A DNA stretch of 13,245 nt, from positions 1-13,245 of the forward strand of contig DYJB01000050.1 of the NCBI GenBank assembly GCA_020723365.1. The letters are read 5' to 3'. The notes under the pieces were generated by a model. The model ran no database searches and was not told the origin of the DNA. It saw only the letters and a program-made list of their open reading frames with translations. Every line of letters begins with the position of its first letter. Position 1 is the stretch's first letter. Of this stretch, positions 1-6,920 are shown one piece after another. This DNA comes from Candidatus Aquidulcis sp. (GTDB lineage Bacteria; Chloroflexota; Anaerolineae; Anaerolineales; E44-bin32). The translations under genes and the position numbers were made by a program.

Positions 1-537
1 CATCCAGGCGATTAGCGCCCGCTGCAGCCGCGCCCCGGCGCCGCTCAGCACGTAGAAGCGCGACCCGGTGACGCGCACACCGCGTTCGAAGTCCAGGATG
101 CCCAGCGCCGGCCCCAGATCCCAGTGCGGCCGCGGCTCGAAGTCGAAGGCCTTCGGCTCGCCGAAAGTCTGCACGACCACGTTGTGGCTCTCGTCCGCGC
201 CCTCCGGCACATCGGCGTCCGGAAGGTTGGGGAGCCCGCGCATCCCCTCAGTGAGGGCGTCTTCCTTCTCCTTCACCCCGGCGTCGAGCACCTCGATATG
301 TTGGCCGATGGCGCGCATCTCGCGGATGCGCACCTCACGGTCCTCGGCGTCCTTCATCTGGCTGATGTCCTTGGAGACGCGGTTGCGCTCGGCCTTGAGC
401 TGCTCGACCTGCACCAGCAGCGCCCTCCGGTCGGCGTCGAGCGCCAGCAGCGTATCGATGGGCGGCTCAATGCCGCGCCGCGCCAGCGCCTGCCGCACTT
501 CGTCCGGATGGGCCCGGATGTCCTGGATGTCGTGCAT
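1..537 (-). CDS. serS: Seryl-tRNA synthetase, N-terminal part (cut by window edge)
   Basis: Charges tRNA-Ser with serine in the cytoplasm. Only the first 179 codons are in the window; a full SerRS is about 420-430 residues, so the class II catalytic core (motifs 1-3) lies beyond the left edge. What is visible is the N-terminal tRNA-binding domain: a start MHDIQDIRAHPDEVRQAL, then a long charged helical hairpin (about residues 28-100, rich in Glu, Lys and Arg, with LKAERNRVSKDI) that forms the coiled-coil arm gripping the long variable arm of tRNA-Ser. It is followed by the conserved linker LPNLPDADVPEG and the entry to the catalytic domain (HWDLG, then GSRFYVLSGAGARLQRALI), which are typical of SerRS. 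The ATG at 537-535 is chosen because GGGAGG (548-543) lies 5 nt upstream and the family N-terminus begins there. A serine-specific T-box leader directly upstream independently supports the identity. Confidence 0.95.
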   Translation of the reverse strand, partial: MHDIQDIRAHPDEVRQALARRGIEPPIDTLLALDADRRALLVQVEQLKAERNRVSKDISQMKDAEDREVRIREMRAIGQHIEVLDAGVKEKEDALTEGMRGLPNLPDADVPEGADESHNVVVQTFGEPKAFDFEPRPHWDLGPALGILDFERGVRVTGSRFYVLSGAGARLQRALIAWM

Positions 538-550
538 GGCCACCTCCCGA

Positions 551-586
551 AGACAACGCCCCCTCGTCGCGCAGGACGAGGGGGCG
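551..586 (-). terminator. T-box attenuator hairpin
   Basis: A perfect 12-bp stem, CGCCCCCTCGTC (586-575) with GACGAGGGGGCG (568-557), closes a 6-nt loop. In the direction of serS transcription it is followed by a modest T-containing run, TTGTCTTC. It starts just after the T-box sequence, as expected for the terminator that competes with the antiterminator. The U-tract is weak, so a contribution from occlusion of the ribosome site (548-543) is possible. Confidence 0.85.
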
Positions 587-830
587 CTCGTGGTGCCACC
601 TGCTTGTGCCACCCCGTCTCGCGAGGCGGCCTCAACTCGCGCTATCGGGCGAACCCGGCTCCCTTACAGCCCCGGACGTCGGGGCTCCTGCGGGAGCGAC
701 GGCCCTCCGTGGAGGGCGGCGGAGAGGATTTCGGGCCCCGGGGCCTGCCGCCTCACACCGATGTCCGGCGGCTCTCTGGGAGGGACCGGCAACCGTACTG
801 GTCTCCGCGCGCGTCCCAAGTATGCAACTG
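551..830 (-). promoter_or_regulatory. Serine-specific T-box riboswitch leader of serS
   Basis: The leader reads uncharged tRNA-Ser and controls serS. Read on the minus strand, a Stem I base GGAGA (806-802) pairs with TCTCC (725-721). Its 5' side carries the AGTA of the specifier-loop S-turn (799-796). AGAGAG (777-772) is the AG-bulge region. The distal hairpin GCCGCC/GGCGGC (772-767 with 752-747) encloses a GGTGTGA loop. The 3' specifier loop reads GAA-A-TCC, placing the serine codon UCC at 728-726. A hairpin at 686-668 is a Stem III candidate. The T-box itself, AAGCAGGTGGCACCACG (605-589), fits the family consensus AANNGGUGGNACCRCG. Its UGGC (598-595) complements the GCCA end of tRNA-Ser, whose discriminator base is G. 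Specifier and acceptor therefore agree. An extra GGGTGGCAC lies just upstream (614-606). The fold was worked out by hand. Confidence 0.9.
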
Positions 831-835
831 CGCCG

Positions 836-863
836 ATTATACCGTCGCCCGCGCCCTCGTCAA
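836..863 (-). promoter_or_regulatory. serS sigma70-type promoter
   Basis: On the minus strand there is TTGACG (863-858), a 16-bp spacer and a perfect TATAAT (841-836). The predicted transcription start is near 829, about 23 nt before the Stem I base of the T-box. The -35 element overlaps the stop codon (862-860) of the upstream gene. There is thus no room for a separate terminator between the two genes, and serS may also receive read-through transcripts. Confidence 0.85.
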
Positions 864-3800
864 CCCTCGCCGCGCCGGGGTCGATGAGACGCCCTCGCCG
901 CCAGGCCGTTGAACACGGCGCCGATCACCAGCGCCGCTCCCAGCACGCCGATGGCCGCCAGCCCGATCACCCAGGCCAGCGGCGGCTCTGGCGCCGGCCC
1001 CGGCGGCTCGGTGCCGTCCGGATTCAGGACGATGATGTGCACCTCCGCCGCGCCGGCCATCCCGGACGAATCTGTCACCGTCATCGTCAGGCGATGCCGC
1101 CCGGGCGACAGGCCTTCCGCCAACAGCCAGGCGCCCCGGCCTACGATCCCATCGATGCTGGACTCCCAGCTCGCCGCCTCCGTGTTCAGCTCCATCGCGT
1201 CCTCGCGATCAAAGGCGAACCCCTCCAGCAGCACCGGCCTGCCGTAGGGGAACACGGCTCCTTCCCCCGGCGAGGCGAGATGCACTTCCGGCGGCTTGCC
1301 CTCCACGCGGAAGCTCGCGTCGCTCCTATCGGAGGCCGTGTTGAATCCATCCGTCACGATGATCCGCACCCGCGCCTTCGGGCTACCGGTCATGCCCGCC
1401 AGGTCCACCGAGATCTGATCGTCGGCCACGTCGACCGCCACGGCCCGCCAACTCGCGCCGTCATCCAGGCTGTACTGCACGACGGCCGTCAGCGCGTCCC
1501 CATCGGCGTCCTGTGTCTCCCAGCGGATGCGCTTTGCGCCGGAGGCCTGCCATGTCTCCCCGCCGTTCGGCGAGATCAACCTCACCTCAGGCGCATGGGC
1601 GCTGGCCGCTACGCGTCCGATCTCCCGCCCCTCGTATTCGAAGGCCACCGCCGTGGCCCCGGCTGGCCACGGAAGGCGCAGATAGACGCTTCCCGAGGTC
1701 CCGGGCTGATCGTTGCTCGTCTCGACCGGGCCAAACCATTCCTCGGCCAGTCGCTCGCCCGCAGCCGAAAGCAAGATGGCACGATAGGGTCCGCCGGCCG
1801 GATCGAACGCAGGAGACTCCGCCTCTGGCAGCAGGTAGAGCGGGCCGGTGAGCGTCATCCGCTCAGGCGTGGCGAAGCCGCCGCCGACCAGAACGAGGGC
1901 CGTCTGGTCCACGGCCGCAAGCGGCGCGGCAACGCCCTGCCCCGACCCGGGCCGGGCAGCGCTCCCGATCGCGGAGATCATCGCCCGGTAGGTGTACATC
2001 GATGTCCAGGAGCGGTCTCGGATGTCGCAATAGCCCATGTAGTCGTGCGCACCGTTCGGGTCGTACAGCGCCTGGCCGCAGTCGTCGGATGCTTCCGTGG
2101 TTCGGCCCGTTTCATCGACCAGCAGCGGGCCGGGAGCGCCGCACGCCAGGACCTGACGGACGTCCGTGCCCCAGTCATCCAGGCGGCCCTCAGGCACCGG
2201 GTACGCCGCGTCCGGATTCGCCGCACCGCAGGCGGCGGTGGCATGCCTGCGGCCGTAGTTGTGGCCGAGTTCCTCGCCGGCGATATGCCCGGCGACCATC
2301 AGGGCCGAGGTCGATCCGAGAGCGTAGTCGGGCGCGTAGCGCGCTGCCCCGCCTCCCTCCAGTTCCGTCGCCGGAACGATGCCCGCGCTCTCGTCTCCCG
2401 AGACATACGCCATCCCGCCGATTCCGCCGGTCATCGGCTGGGCGAAATCCGGCACCATGCCGTAGTAGCGCAGCCCGTCGACCGGATCATCCGTCCAGGC
2501 ATTGAGCCACCACAACCGGTAGAGGACGAAGTCCCACAGGTTCCCTGCTCCCTCAATCCCGACAAGGGCCAACGGATCCACGATGAGGGGGGCACCGCCC
2601 TCCACCTCCCAGACCTGCACGCGTGTGACCGGGTAGGCACGCAACAGCCACTCCACCAACCGCCAGCGCTGGTTCAACGGCGCGGCAACCCCCTCGAGGG
2701 AGACCGGGATGAACGCCACGTCCAGGCGCTCCTCGGGCAGGATCGTGATCCATGCAGGGCGCGTCTCGTTGTTCTCGTAGCAGCATTCTTCGGGAAGATG
2801 TTCCGGATTGAGCCGAACCTGGACGAAGAGCGTTCCGCTCCGGCGGACGGCGTCCTCCGGCAGCAGGAAGTTGAGCGTGCGGCGCAGGTCCCCGCGGTGA
2901 GCGACCGTCGGATCGGTCTCCGCCACCGCCTCCACGCTCCACAGGGGCTCGAGGCGATGGACGCACTCACCCGGCGTCTCGCCTGGAAGCCAGTAGCACA
3001 ACTCGCCGGTAATCCCCGCCGCCGGCCCTCCGGAGGCGGCGCGCAGGTAGGCCCGCACCAGCGTCGGGCGCCCGGCAATGAGCGGCACCATCTCACAGTC
3101 CGAGCGATTGAGACATTGCGTCGCCTGCGTCGCTTCCACGCCCACGATCTCAAGATCCAGCGCCGGCGGCGGCACGTAGCGCACTGCGACCCGATCCTCA
3201 CCGCGCTGGCCGGCGGCGTCCACGGCCGTCACCACCAGCGTGTTCTCGGAGTCCGGAATCAGGAAACCTTCCACCGGTCTGCGCAGAGTGACCTGGTACT
3301 CCCCCGGTCCGCCAGTCGGGTCGGCGCCTACCTCGCCGCCGGTGCTCCCCATGCTCCAGTCGATGCGCCAGTAGGCCGCCGCGAGGCTGCGGTCCTCCCG
3401 GATGCGCGCCTGCAGCATCACCTCCCCGTCATGGAAGATCTGCCCGTCCTCCGGGGACAGGATCTCCACCACCGGCGGCCGGTCCTCGGGCAACGTGAGG
3501 CGCGTGGGCACAACCGTGACATCGTCAATCAGCCGCGGCTCGAAGATCGAGCGCCCGGTGGCATCTTGGTAGTCCAATGTCGCCCGGCTGATGATGTCCC
3601 CGTCCGCCGCTGTGAAGCTTACGCAGTTGCGAATCGGCTCGCTGCGCGCCGGGAAGGTGGCCGTGCCCGAACCCAGGAGCACCAGTTCGCTCGCCCCGCC
3701 GCGGAACCCGTAGGCCTGCAGCACGGCCGTCACCGTGCCGACCGTCTCGCGGGCAGCCTCCATGCCGGCATACATGCCGATCGCCTGCACTCCGGCGGGG

Positions 3801-4522
3801 AAGTCCAGGCGCACCGGGTTGTCCGAGCTGCCGAACTCGGTTTGCAGGCTTTGGGCGGCCCAGGCGCCGGAGCGCGTGCGCACCGCAGGGTCGATGCGCT
3901 GGGCCGAGCCAAGAAAGCGCACGCCATGCCGGGCAAGGTAGGCGTTATCCAGGAGCGCCTCGCCGGGATCGGCCTCGAAGTCGATCATGCGTGCCGCCGG
4001 GTCAAGACGCAGCGTCGAGCAGGCCGTGGGCGTCTCGGTCGGCGTCGGCGGAGCCGGCATTCCAACCACCGTCGGGGGCAGGATCGGAGGCACGATCGGC
4101 GGCAGCGTCGGGGGCGCCAGCACGCGGAAGACGGCCTCGGCCTTCTGCTCGAACTCGCCTCCGCCGCACGACGCGCACACGGCGATGGTGTGATTCCCGG
4201 GCGGAGCGCCGCCGGGGACGCCGAAGGCCACCGAGAAGGCGCCACCGGCCGGGATGGGGAAGGTCATCAGCGTGGCTCGATCCCACAGCAGCGTTCCAGG
4301 GTAGCCGCCGGGCGTGTACCCGGACCCGGAGACTGTGACGGTCATCCCGGCCGCACCCGAGGATGGGGAGACCGAGATCTTGACCTGCGCCGCCGGCGCG
4401 CCGGGCCCTTCCGCCGCCGCGGCTGCCGGCAGCATCAGCCCTGCCAGGAGGATCACACAGGCCGCCCGTAGGCACAGGGGGTGCAGTCGGCGGGCGAAGC
4501 GGGCCGAAGCTGTCGGGGACAT
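860..4522 (-). CDS. Secreted, membrane-anchored multidomain protein with degenerate metzincin motif
   Basis: Large surface protein of 1220 residues with no assigned family name. It has a signal peptide (about 1-38: Arg-rich start, hydrophobic core, AAAAA before the cleavage region). An IPT/Ig-like domain (about 48-135) and a Pro/Thr-rich linker (about 140-168) follow. Next come a beta-rich domain starting near MIDFEADPG (about 179-345), an Ig-like module (PPVVEILSPEDG, about 348-450) and a CARDB-like region from LDLEIVGVEATQATQC (about 452-640). A protease-like core follows, then two Ig-like modules (about 975-1070 and 1076-1170) and a C-terminal membrane helix (about 1183-1205) with a basic tail. 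The core has EELGHNYGRRH (residues 750-760) and a candidate Met-turn DYMGYC (Met829). This matches the metzincin layout except that Glu750 replaces the first zinc-binding His. Start: ATG with AGGAGG (4532-4527) 4 nt upstream. It may be an active, altered or dead metalloprotease. Substrate unknown. Confidence 0.85.
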   Translation of the reverse strand: MSPTASARFARRLHPLCLRAACVILLAGLMLPAAAAAEGPGAPAAQVKISVSPSSGAAGMTVTVSGSGYTPGGYPGTLLWDRATLMTFPIPAGGAFSVAFGVPGGAPPGNHTIAVCASCGGGEFEQKAEAVFRVLAPPTLPPIVPPILPPTVVGMPAPPTPTETPTACSTLRLDPAARMIDFEADPGEALLDNAYLARHGVRFLGSAQRIDPAVRTRSGAWAAQSLQTEFGSSDNPVRLDFPAGVQAIGMYAGMEAARETVGTVTAVLQAYGFRGGASELVLLGSGTATFPARSEPIRNCVSFTAADGDIISRATLDYQDATGRSIFEPRLIDDVTVVPTRLTLPEDRPPVVEILSPEDGQIFHDGEVMLQARIREDRSLAAAYWRIDWSMGSTGGEVGADPTGGPGEYQVTLRRPVEGFLIPDSENTLVVTAVDAAGQRGEDRVAVRYVPPPALDLEIVGVEATQATQCLNRSDCEMVPLIAGRPTLVRAYLRAASGGPAAGITGELCYWLPGETPGECVHRLEPLWSVEAVAETDPTVAHRGDLRRTLNFLLPEDAVRRSGTLFVQVRLNPEHLPEECCYENNETRPAWITILPEERLDVAFIPVSLEGVAAPLNQRWRLVEWLLRAYPVTRVQVWEVEGGAPLIVDPLALVGIEGAGNLWDFVLYRLWWLNAWTDDPVDGLRYYGMVPDFAQPMTGGIGGMAYVSGDESAGIVPATELEGGGAARYAPDYALGSTSALMVAGHIAGEELGHNYGRRHATAACGAANPDAAYPVPEGRLDDWGTDVRQVLACGAPGPLLVDETGRTTEASDDCGQALYDPNGAHDYMGYCDIRDRSWTSMYTYRAMISAIGSAARPGSGQGVAAPLAAVDQTALVLVGGGFATPERMTLTGPLYLLPEAESPAFDPAGGPYRAILLSAAGERLAEEWFGPVETSNDQPGTSGSVYLRLPWPAGATAVAFEYEGREIGRVAASAHAPEVRLISPNGGETWQASGAKRIRWETQDADGDALTAVVQYSLDDGASWRAVAVDVADDQISVDLAGMTGSPKARVRIIVTDGFNTASDRSDASFRVEGKPPEVHLASPGEGAVFPYGRPVLLEGFAFDREDAMELNTEAASWESSIDGIVGRGAWLLAEGLSPGRHRLTMTVTDSSGMAGAAEVHIIVLNPDGTEPPGPAPEPPLAWVIGLAAIGVLGAALVIGAVFNGLAARASHRPRRGEG

Positions 4523-4542
4523 GGGCCCTCCTGAAGTCGTAC

Positions 4543-4562
4543 CGGCCGCTTGGGAGCGGCCG
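4543..4562 (-). repeat. 8-bp inverted repeat in the 5' leader of the metzincin-like gene
   Basis: CGGCCGCT (4543-4550) and AGCGGCCG (4555-4562) form a perfect stem with a 4-nt loop. It lies 10 bp upstream of the AGGAGG ribosome site of the leftward gene. It could be an mRNA-stabilising 5' hairpin or a protein-binding site. No T-run follows in either direction, so it is not an obvious terminator. Confidence 0.5.
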
Positions 4563-4582
4563 CGTCGGTGGGCGGAACACCA

Positions 4583-4611
4583 AGTGTAGGAAGAGTCATC
4601 CGGTCTCGCAA
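4583..4611 (-). promoter_or_regulatory. Putative promoter of the metzincin-like gene
   Basis: On the minus strand TTGCGA (4611-4606) and TACACT (4588-4583) are separated by 17 bp. Each matches the sigma70 consensus at 4 of 6 positions. The resulting leader of about 55 nt would contain the hairpin at 4543-4562 before the AGGAGG ribosome site. No better pair was seen in this short gap. Confidence 0.4.
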
Positions 4612-4652
4612 CCTCTTGCGCCCAGCCCCCCGCCCACGCCGGGCGGCCCGTG

Positions 4653-4681
4653 TTGACTTATCCCCCCGGCTCCCTTATGCT
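4653..4681 (+). promoter_or_regulatory. Promoter of the oxoamine synthase operon
   Basis: TTGACT (4653-4658), a 17-bp spacer and TATGCT (4676-4681) give a good sigma70-type promoter. Transcription would begin near 4688, about 70 nt before the ATG. It lies about 40 bp from the putative leftward promoter, so the two units are divergent. Confidence 0.75.
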
Positions 4682-4759
4682 TGCCACGCCCCTTCGCCAA
4701 GGGATCCCCACATCGTTACCTGAATACCTCCGGCGACGCCGCGCTTTCCGGGAGACGGT

Positions 4760-5941
4760 ATGGACATCTTCGAGAAGGCCCAGTCGTACATGGATGCCAA
4801 GCTGGCCAAGGCCGCCGGCTACTACCCCTACTTCCTGCCCCTTGAGGATACCGAAGGGACCGAGGTGACCATCGGCGGCCGGCGGCTGCTGATGATCGGC
4901 TCGAACAACTACCTGGGCCTGACCACCGACCCGCGCGTGCGCCAGGCGGCCATCGACGCCATCGCCCGCTACGGCACGTCGTGCACCGGCTCGCGCTTCC
5001 TCAACGGGACGCTGGCGCTGCATCAGGAGCTCGAGACGCGCCTGGCGGCCTTCGTCGGCAAGCCGGCGGCCCTGGTGTTCAGCACCGGTTATCAGACCAA
5101 TCTGGGCACGATCTCGTCCCTCGTCGCCCGCGGCGACATCGTCCTGGCCGACAAGGACGATCACGCCAGCATCGTCGACGGCTGCATGCTGTCCTTCGGC
5201 GAGATGCGCCGCTTCTCGCACAACGACATGGCCCACCTCGACCGGCAGCTTGCCGGCGTTGACCCCAAGGCCGGCCGGCTGGTCGTCGTCGACGGCGTGT
5301 ACAGCATGGGCGGCGACCTGGCGCCCCTGCCGGAGATCGTCCCGATTTGCCGCAAGCACGGCGCCCGCCTGATGGTCGACGATGCTCACAGCCTGGGCGT
5401 GATGGCCCGCGGTCGCGGCACGGCCGCCCATTTCGGCGTCACCGATCAGGTCGACCTGATCATGGGCACCTTCAGCAAGTCCTTCGCTTCGCTGGGAGGA
5501 TTCATCGCCGGCGACGAGGACCCGATCCACTACATCCAGCACCATGCCCGCTCGCTGATCTTCAGCGCCTCGATGCCCGCCTCCAACGTGGCCGCCGTCC
5601 TGGCCGCCCTCGATATCATGGAACGCGAGCCCGAACGCGTTGACCGCCTGTGGGCGGTTACCGAACGCATGCGCGCCGGACTGGTGGCGCTGGGATTCAA
5701 CATGGGCCCCAGCGTCACGCCGATCATCCCGATCATCACCGGCACCCTCGACCGCACGATGGAAGCCTGGAAGCGCTGCTACGAAGCCGGTCTGTACGTC
5801 AACGCCGTCATCTCGCCGGCCGTTCCCCCGGATCAGTGCCTGCTGCGCACGAGCTACATGGCGACTCATACCGACGAACAGATCGACCGCGCCCTGTCGA
5901 TCCTGGGCGAGGTCGGCCGAGGGTTGGGCCTGATTGCCTGA
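4760..5941 (+). CDS. Serine-palmitoyltransferase-like alpha-oxoamine synthase (PLP enzyme)
   Basis: PLP-dependent enzyme of the alpha-oxoamine synthase family (fold type I). Members condense an amino acid with an acyl-CoA or acyl-ACP and release CO2. It has 393 residues, normal for bacterial soluble members. Visible residues are His135 (DDHAS, cofactor stacking), Asp207 and His210 (DDAH), the Schiff-base lysine Lys240 (GTFSKSF), and Arg363 (LLRTSY) following a PPAVPP loop comparable to the PPATP loop of Sphingomonas serine palmitoyltransferase. The stretches GSNNYLGL, GSRFLNGTLALH, VFSTGYQTNLG, HASIVDGC and VDGVYSMGGDLAPL resemble, from memory, bacterial serine palmitoyltransferases more than BioF (SNDYLGL) or Kbl. 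Start: ATG at 4760 with GGAG (4751-4754) 5 nt upstream. It is the first gene of a three-gene unit and overlaps the next by 8 bp. The family is certain; the substrate (serine, or glycine/alanine) is inferred. Confidence 0.88.
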   Translation: MDIFEKAQSYMDAKLAKAAGYYPYFLPLEDTEGTEVTIGGRRLLMIGSNNYLGLTTDPRVRQAAIDAIARYGTSCTGSRFLNGTLALHQELETRLAAFVGKPAALVFSTGYQTNLGTISSLVARGDIVLADKDDHASIVDGCMLSFGEMRRFSHNDMAHLDRQLAGVDPKAGRLVVVDGVYSMGGDLAPLPEIVPICRKHGARLMVDDAHSLGVMARGRGTAAHFGVTDQVDLIMGTFSKSFASLGGFIAGDEDPIHYIQHHARSLIFSASMPASNVAAVLAALDIMEREPERVDRLWAVTERMRAGLVALGFNMGPSVTPIIPIITGTLDRTMEAWKRCYEAGLYVNAVISPAVPPDQCLLRTSYMATHTDEQIDRALSILGEVGRGLGLIA

Positions 5942-6917
5942 CCTGGTCCTGGTCACCGGCGCCACAGGCTTCGTCGGCTCCGCCGTCTGCCGTCATCTTG
6001 CCCAGCAGGGCTTCGAGGTCCGCGCCCTACACCGCCCCACCTCCGATCTCTCCCCGCTCGAAGGCCTACGCCTCGACCGCCGCGTCGGCGACATCCTCGA
6101 TCCCGAGACTTTGGCTCCTGCCTTGGGCGGGGTGCGCTGGGTCTTCCATGCCGCGGCCGTGGCGGCCTACTGGCGCCGGCGGCCGGAGCAGGTGATGCGC
6201 GGGGCGGTCGAGGGGACGCGCAACATCGCGAACGCCTGCCTGCAGGCCGGCGTGGAGCGCTTGATCCTGACCTCGTCGATGGCGGCGCTGGGCGTGCCGC
6301 GCGGCGGCGAGCTCCTCACCGAGGACCACACCTTCAACCTGCCGGCCAAGCGCTTCCCCTACGGCTACGCCAAACGCCAGGCCGAACTCGAGGCGCTGAA
6401 AGCCGCCGGTGAGTCGCTCGAGGTCGTGATCGTCAATCCGTCGATTGTGATCGGGGCCGGCGACGTTCACCAGATCAGCGGATCACTCGTGATCCAGGCC
6501 GCCCGCGGCCGGACGTTCCTGTACACCGGCGGCGGGACCAACATCATCCATATCGACGACGTCGCCGCCGGGCACCTGGCGGCCGCCGAGCGAGGCCGCA
6601 GCGGCGAGCGCTACCTGCTGGCCGGCGAGAACCTGACCCACCTGCAACTCTTCACGCTGCTGGCGGAGGTGGTCGGCTCCCAGCCGCCCTGGCTTCGCCT
6701 GCCGGACTGGGCGATCGAACCCGCCGCAGCGAGCCTCGATCTTGCCCGCCGCATCCTGCCGATGCCGCTCGATGGCAACCAGCTTCGCCTTAGCCGCCAC
6801 CGTCTGTTCTGCGACACGGCCAAGGCACGCCATCAGCTCGGCGTGGTCAACAGGCGTCCCGCCCGCCAGGCGATCGTCGAAGCGCTGGCCTGGTACCGGG
6901 CACACGGAGTGGTCTGA
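5934..6917 (+). CDS. Extended short-chain dehydrogenase/reductase (NAD-dependent epimerase/DFR-like)
   Basis: 327-residue NAD(P)-dependent oxidoreductase of the extended SDR superfamily, in the broad group of dihydroflavonol-4-reductase-like, HpnA-like and 3-beta-HSD-like enzymes. The N-terminal Rossmann motif TGATGFVG (GxxGxxG) sits within the first 20 residues. FHAAAVAAYW is the mid-domain dinucleotide-binding segment. The catalytic residues are a Ser (TSS, 114-115), Tyr143 and Lys147 (YGYAK). NIIHIDDVAAGHL is the usual C-terminal substrate-domain signature. The start is TTG at 5934: the Rossmann strand begins at once and no nearer ATG or GTG fits. A GAGGG lies about 10 nt upstream. The start lies inside the end of the oxoamine synthase gene, implying translational coupling. 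A role reducing the 3-keto product of the upstream enzyme, as for the epimerase-like ceramide reductase CerR of Caulobacter, is plausible but inferred. A sugar-nucleotide epimerase is the main alternative. Confidence 0.87.
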   Translation: MPDLVLVTGATGFVGSAVCRHLAQQGFEVRALHRPTSDLSPLEGLRLDRRVGDILDPETLAPALGGVRWVFHAAAVAAYWRRRPEQVMRGAVEGTRNIANACLQAGVERLILTSSMAALGVPRGGELLTEDHTFNLPAKRFPYGYAKRQAELEALKAAGESLEVVIVNPSIVIGAGDVHQISGSLVIQAARGRTFLYTGGGTNIIHIDDVAAGHLAAAERGRSGERYLLAGENLTHLQLFTLLAEVVGSQPPWLRLPDWAIEPAAASLDLARRILPMPLDGNQLRLSRHRLFCDTAKARHQLGVVNRRPARQAIVEALAWYRAHGVV

Positions 6918-6920
6918 GAG

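Noticed and set aside
68..4471. Very long plus-strand open frame (about 1467 codons) opposite serS and the metzincin-like gene
   Set aside because: It runs antisense to two well-supported genes and across the T-box leader. It is rich in Arg, Pro, Gly and Ala with no domain or signal. Long antisense frames are common in GC-rich DNA.
4658..5965. Minus-strand open frame of about 435 codons opposite the oxoamine synthase
   Set aside because: A shadow of the PLP enzyme, whose catalytic residues are all present on the plus strand. The antisense product has no family features.
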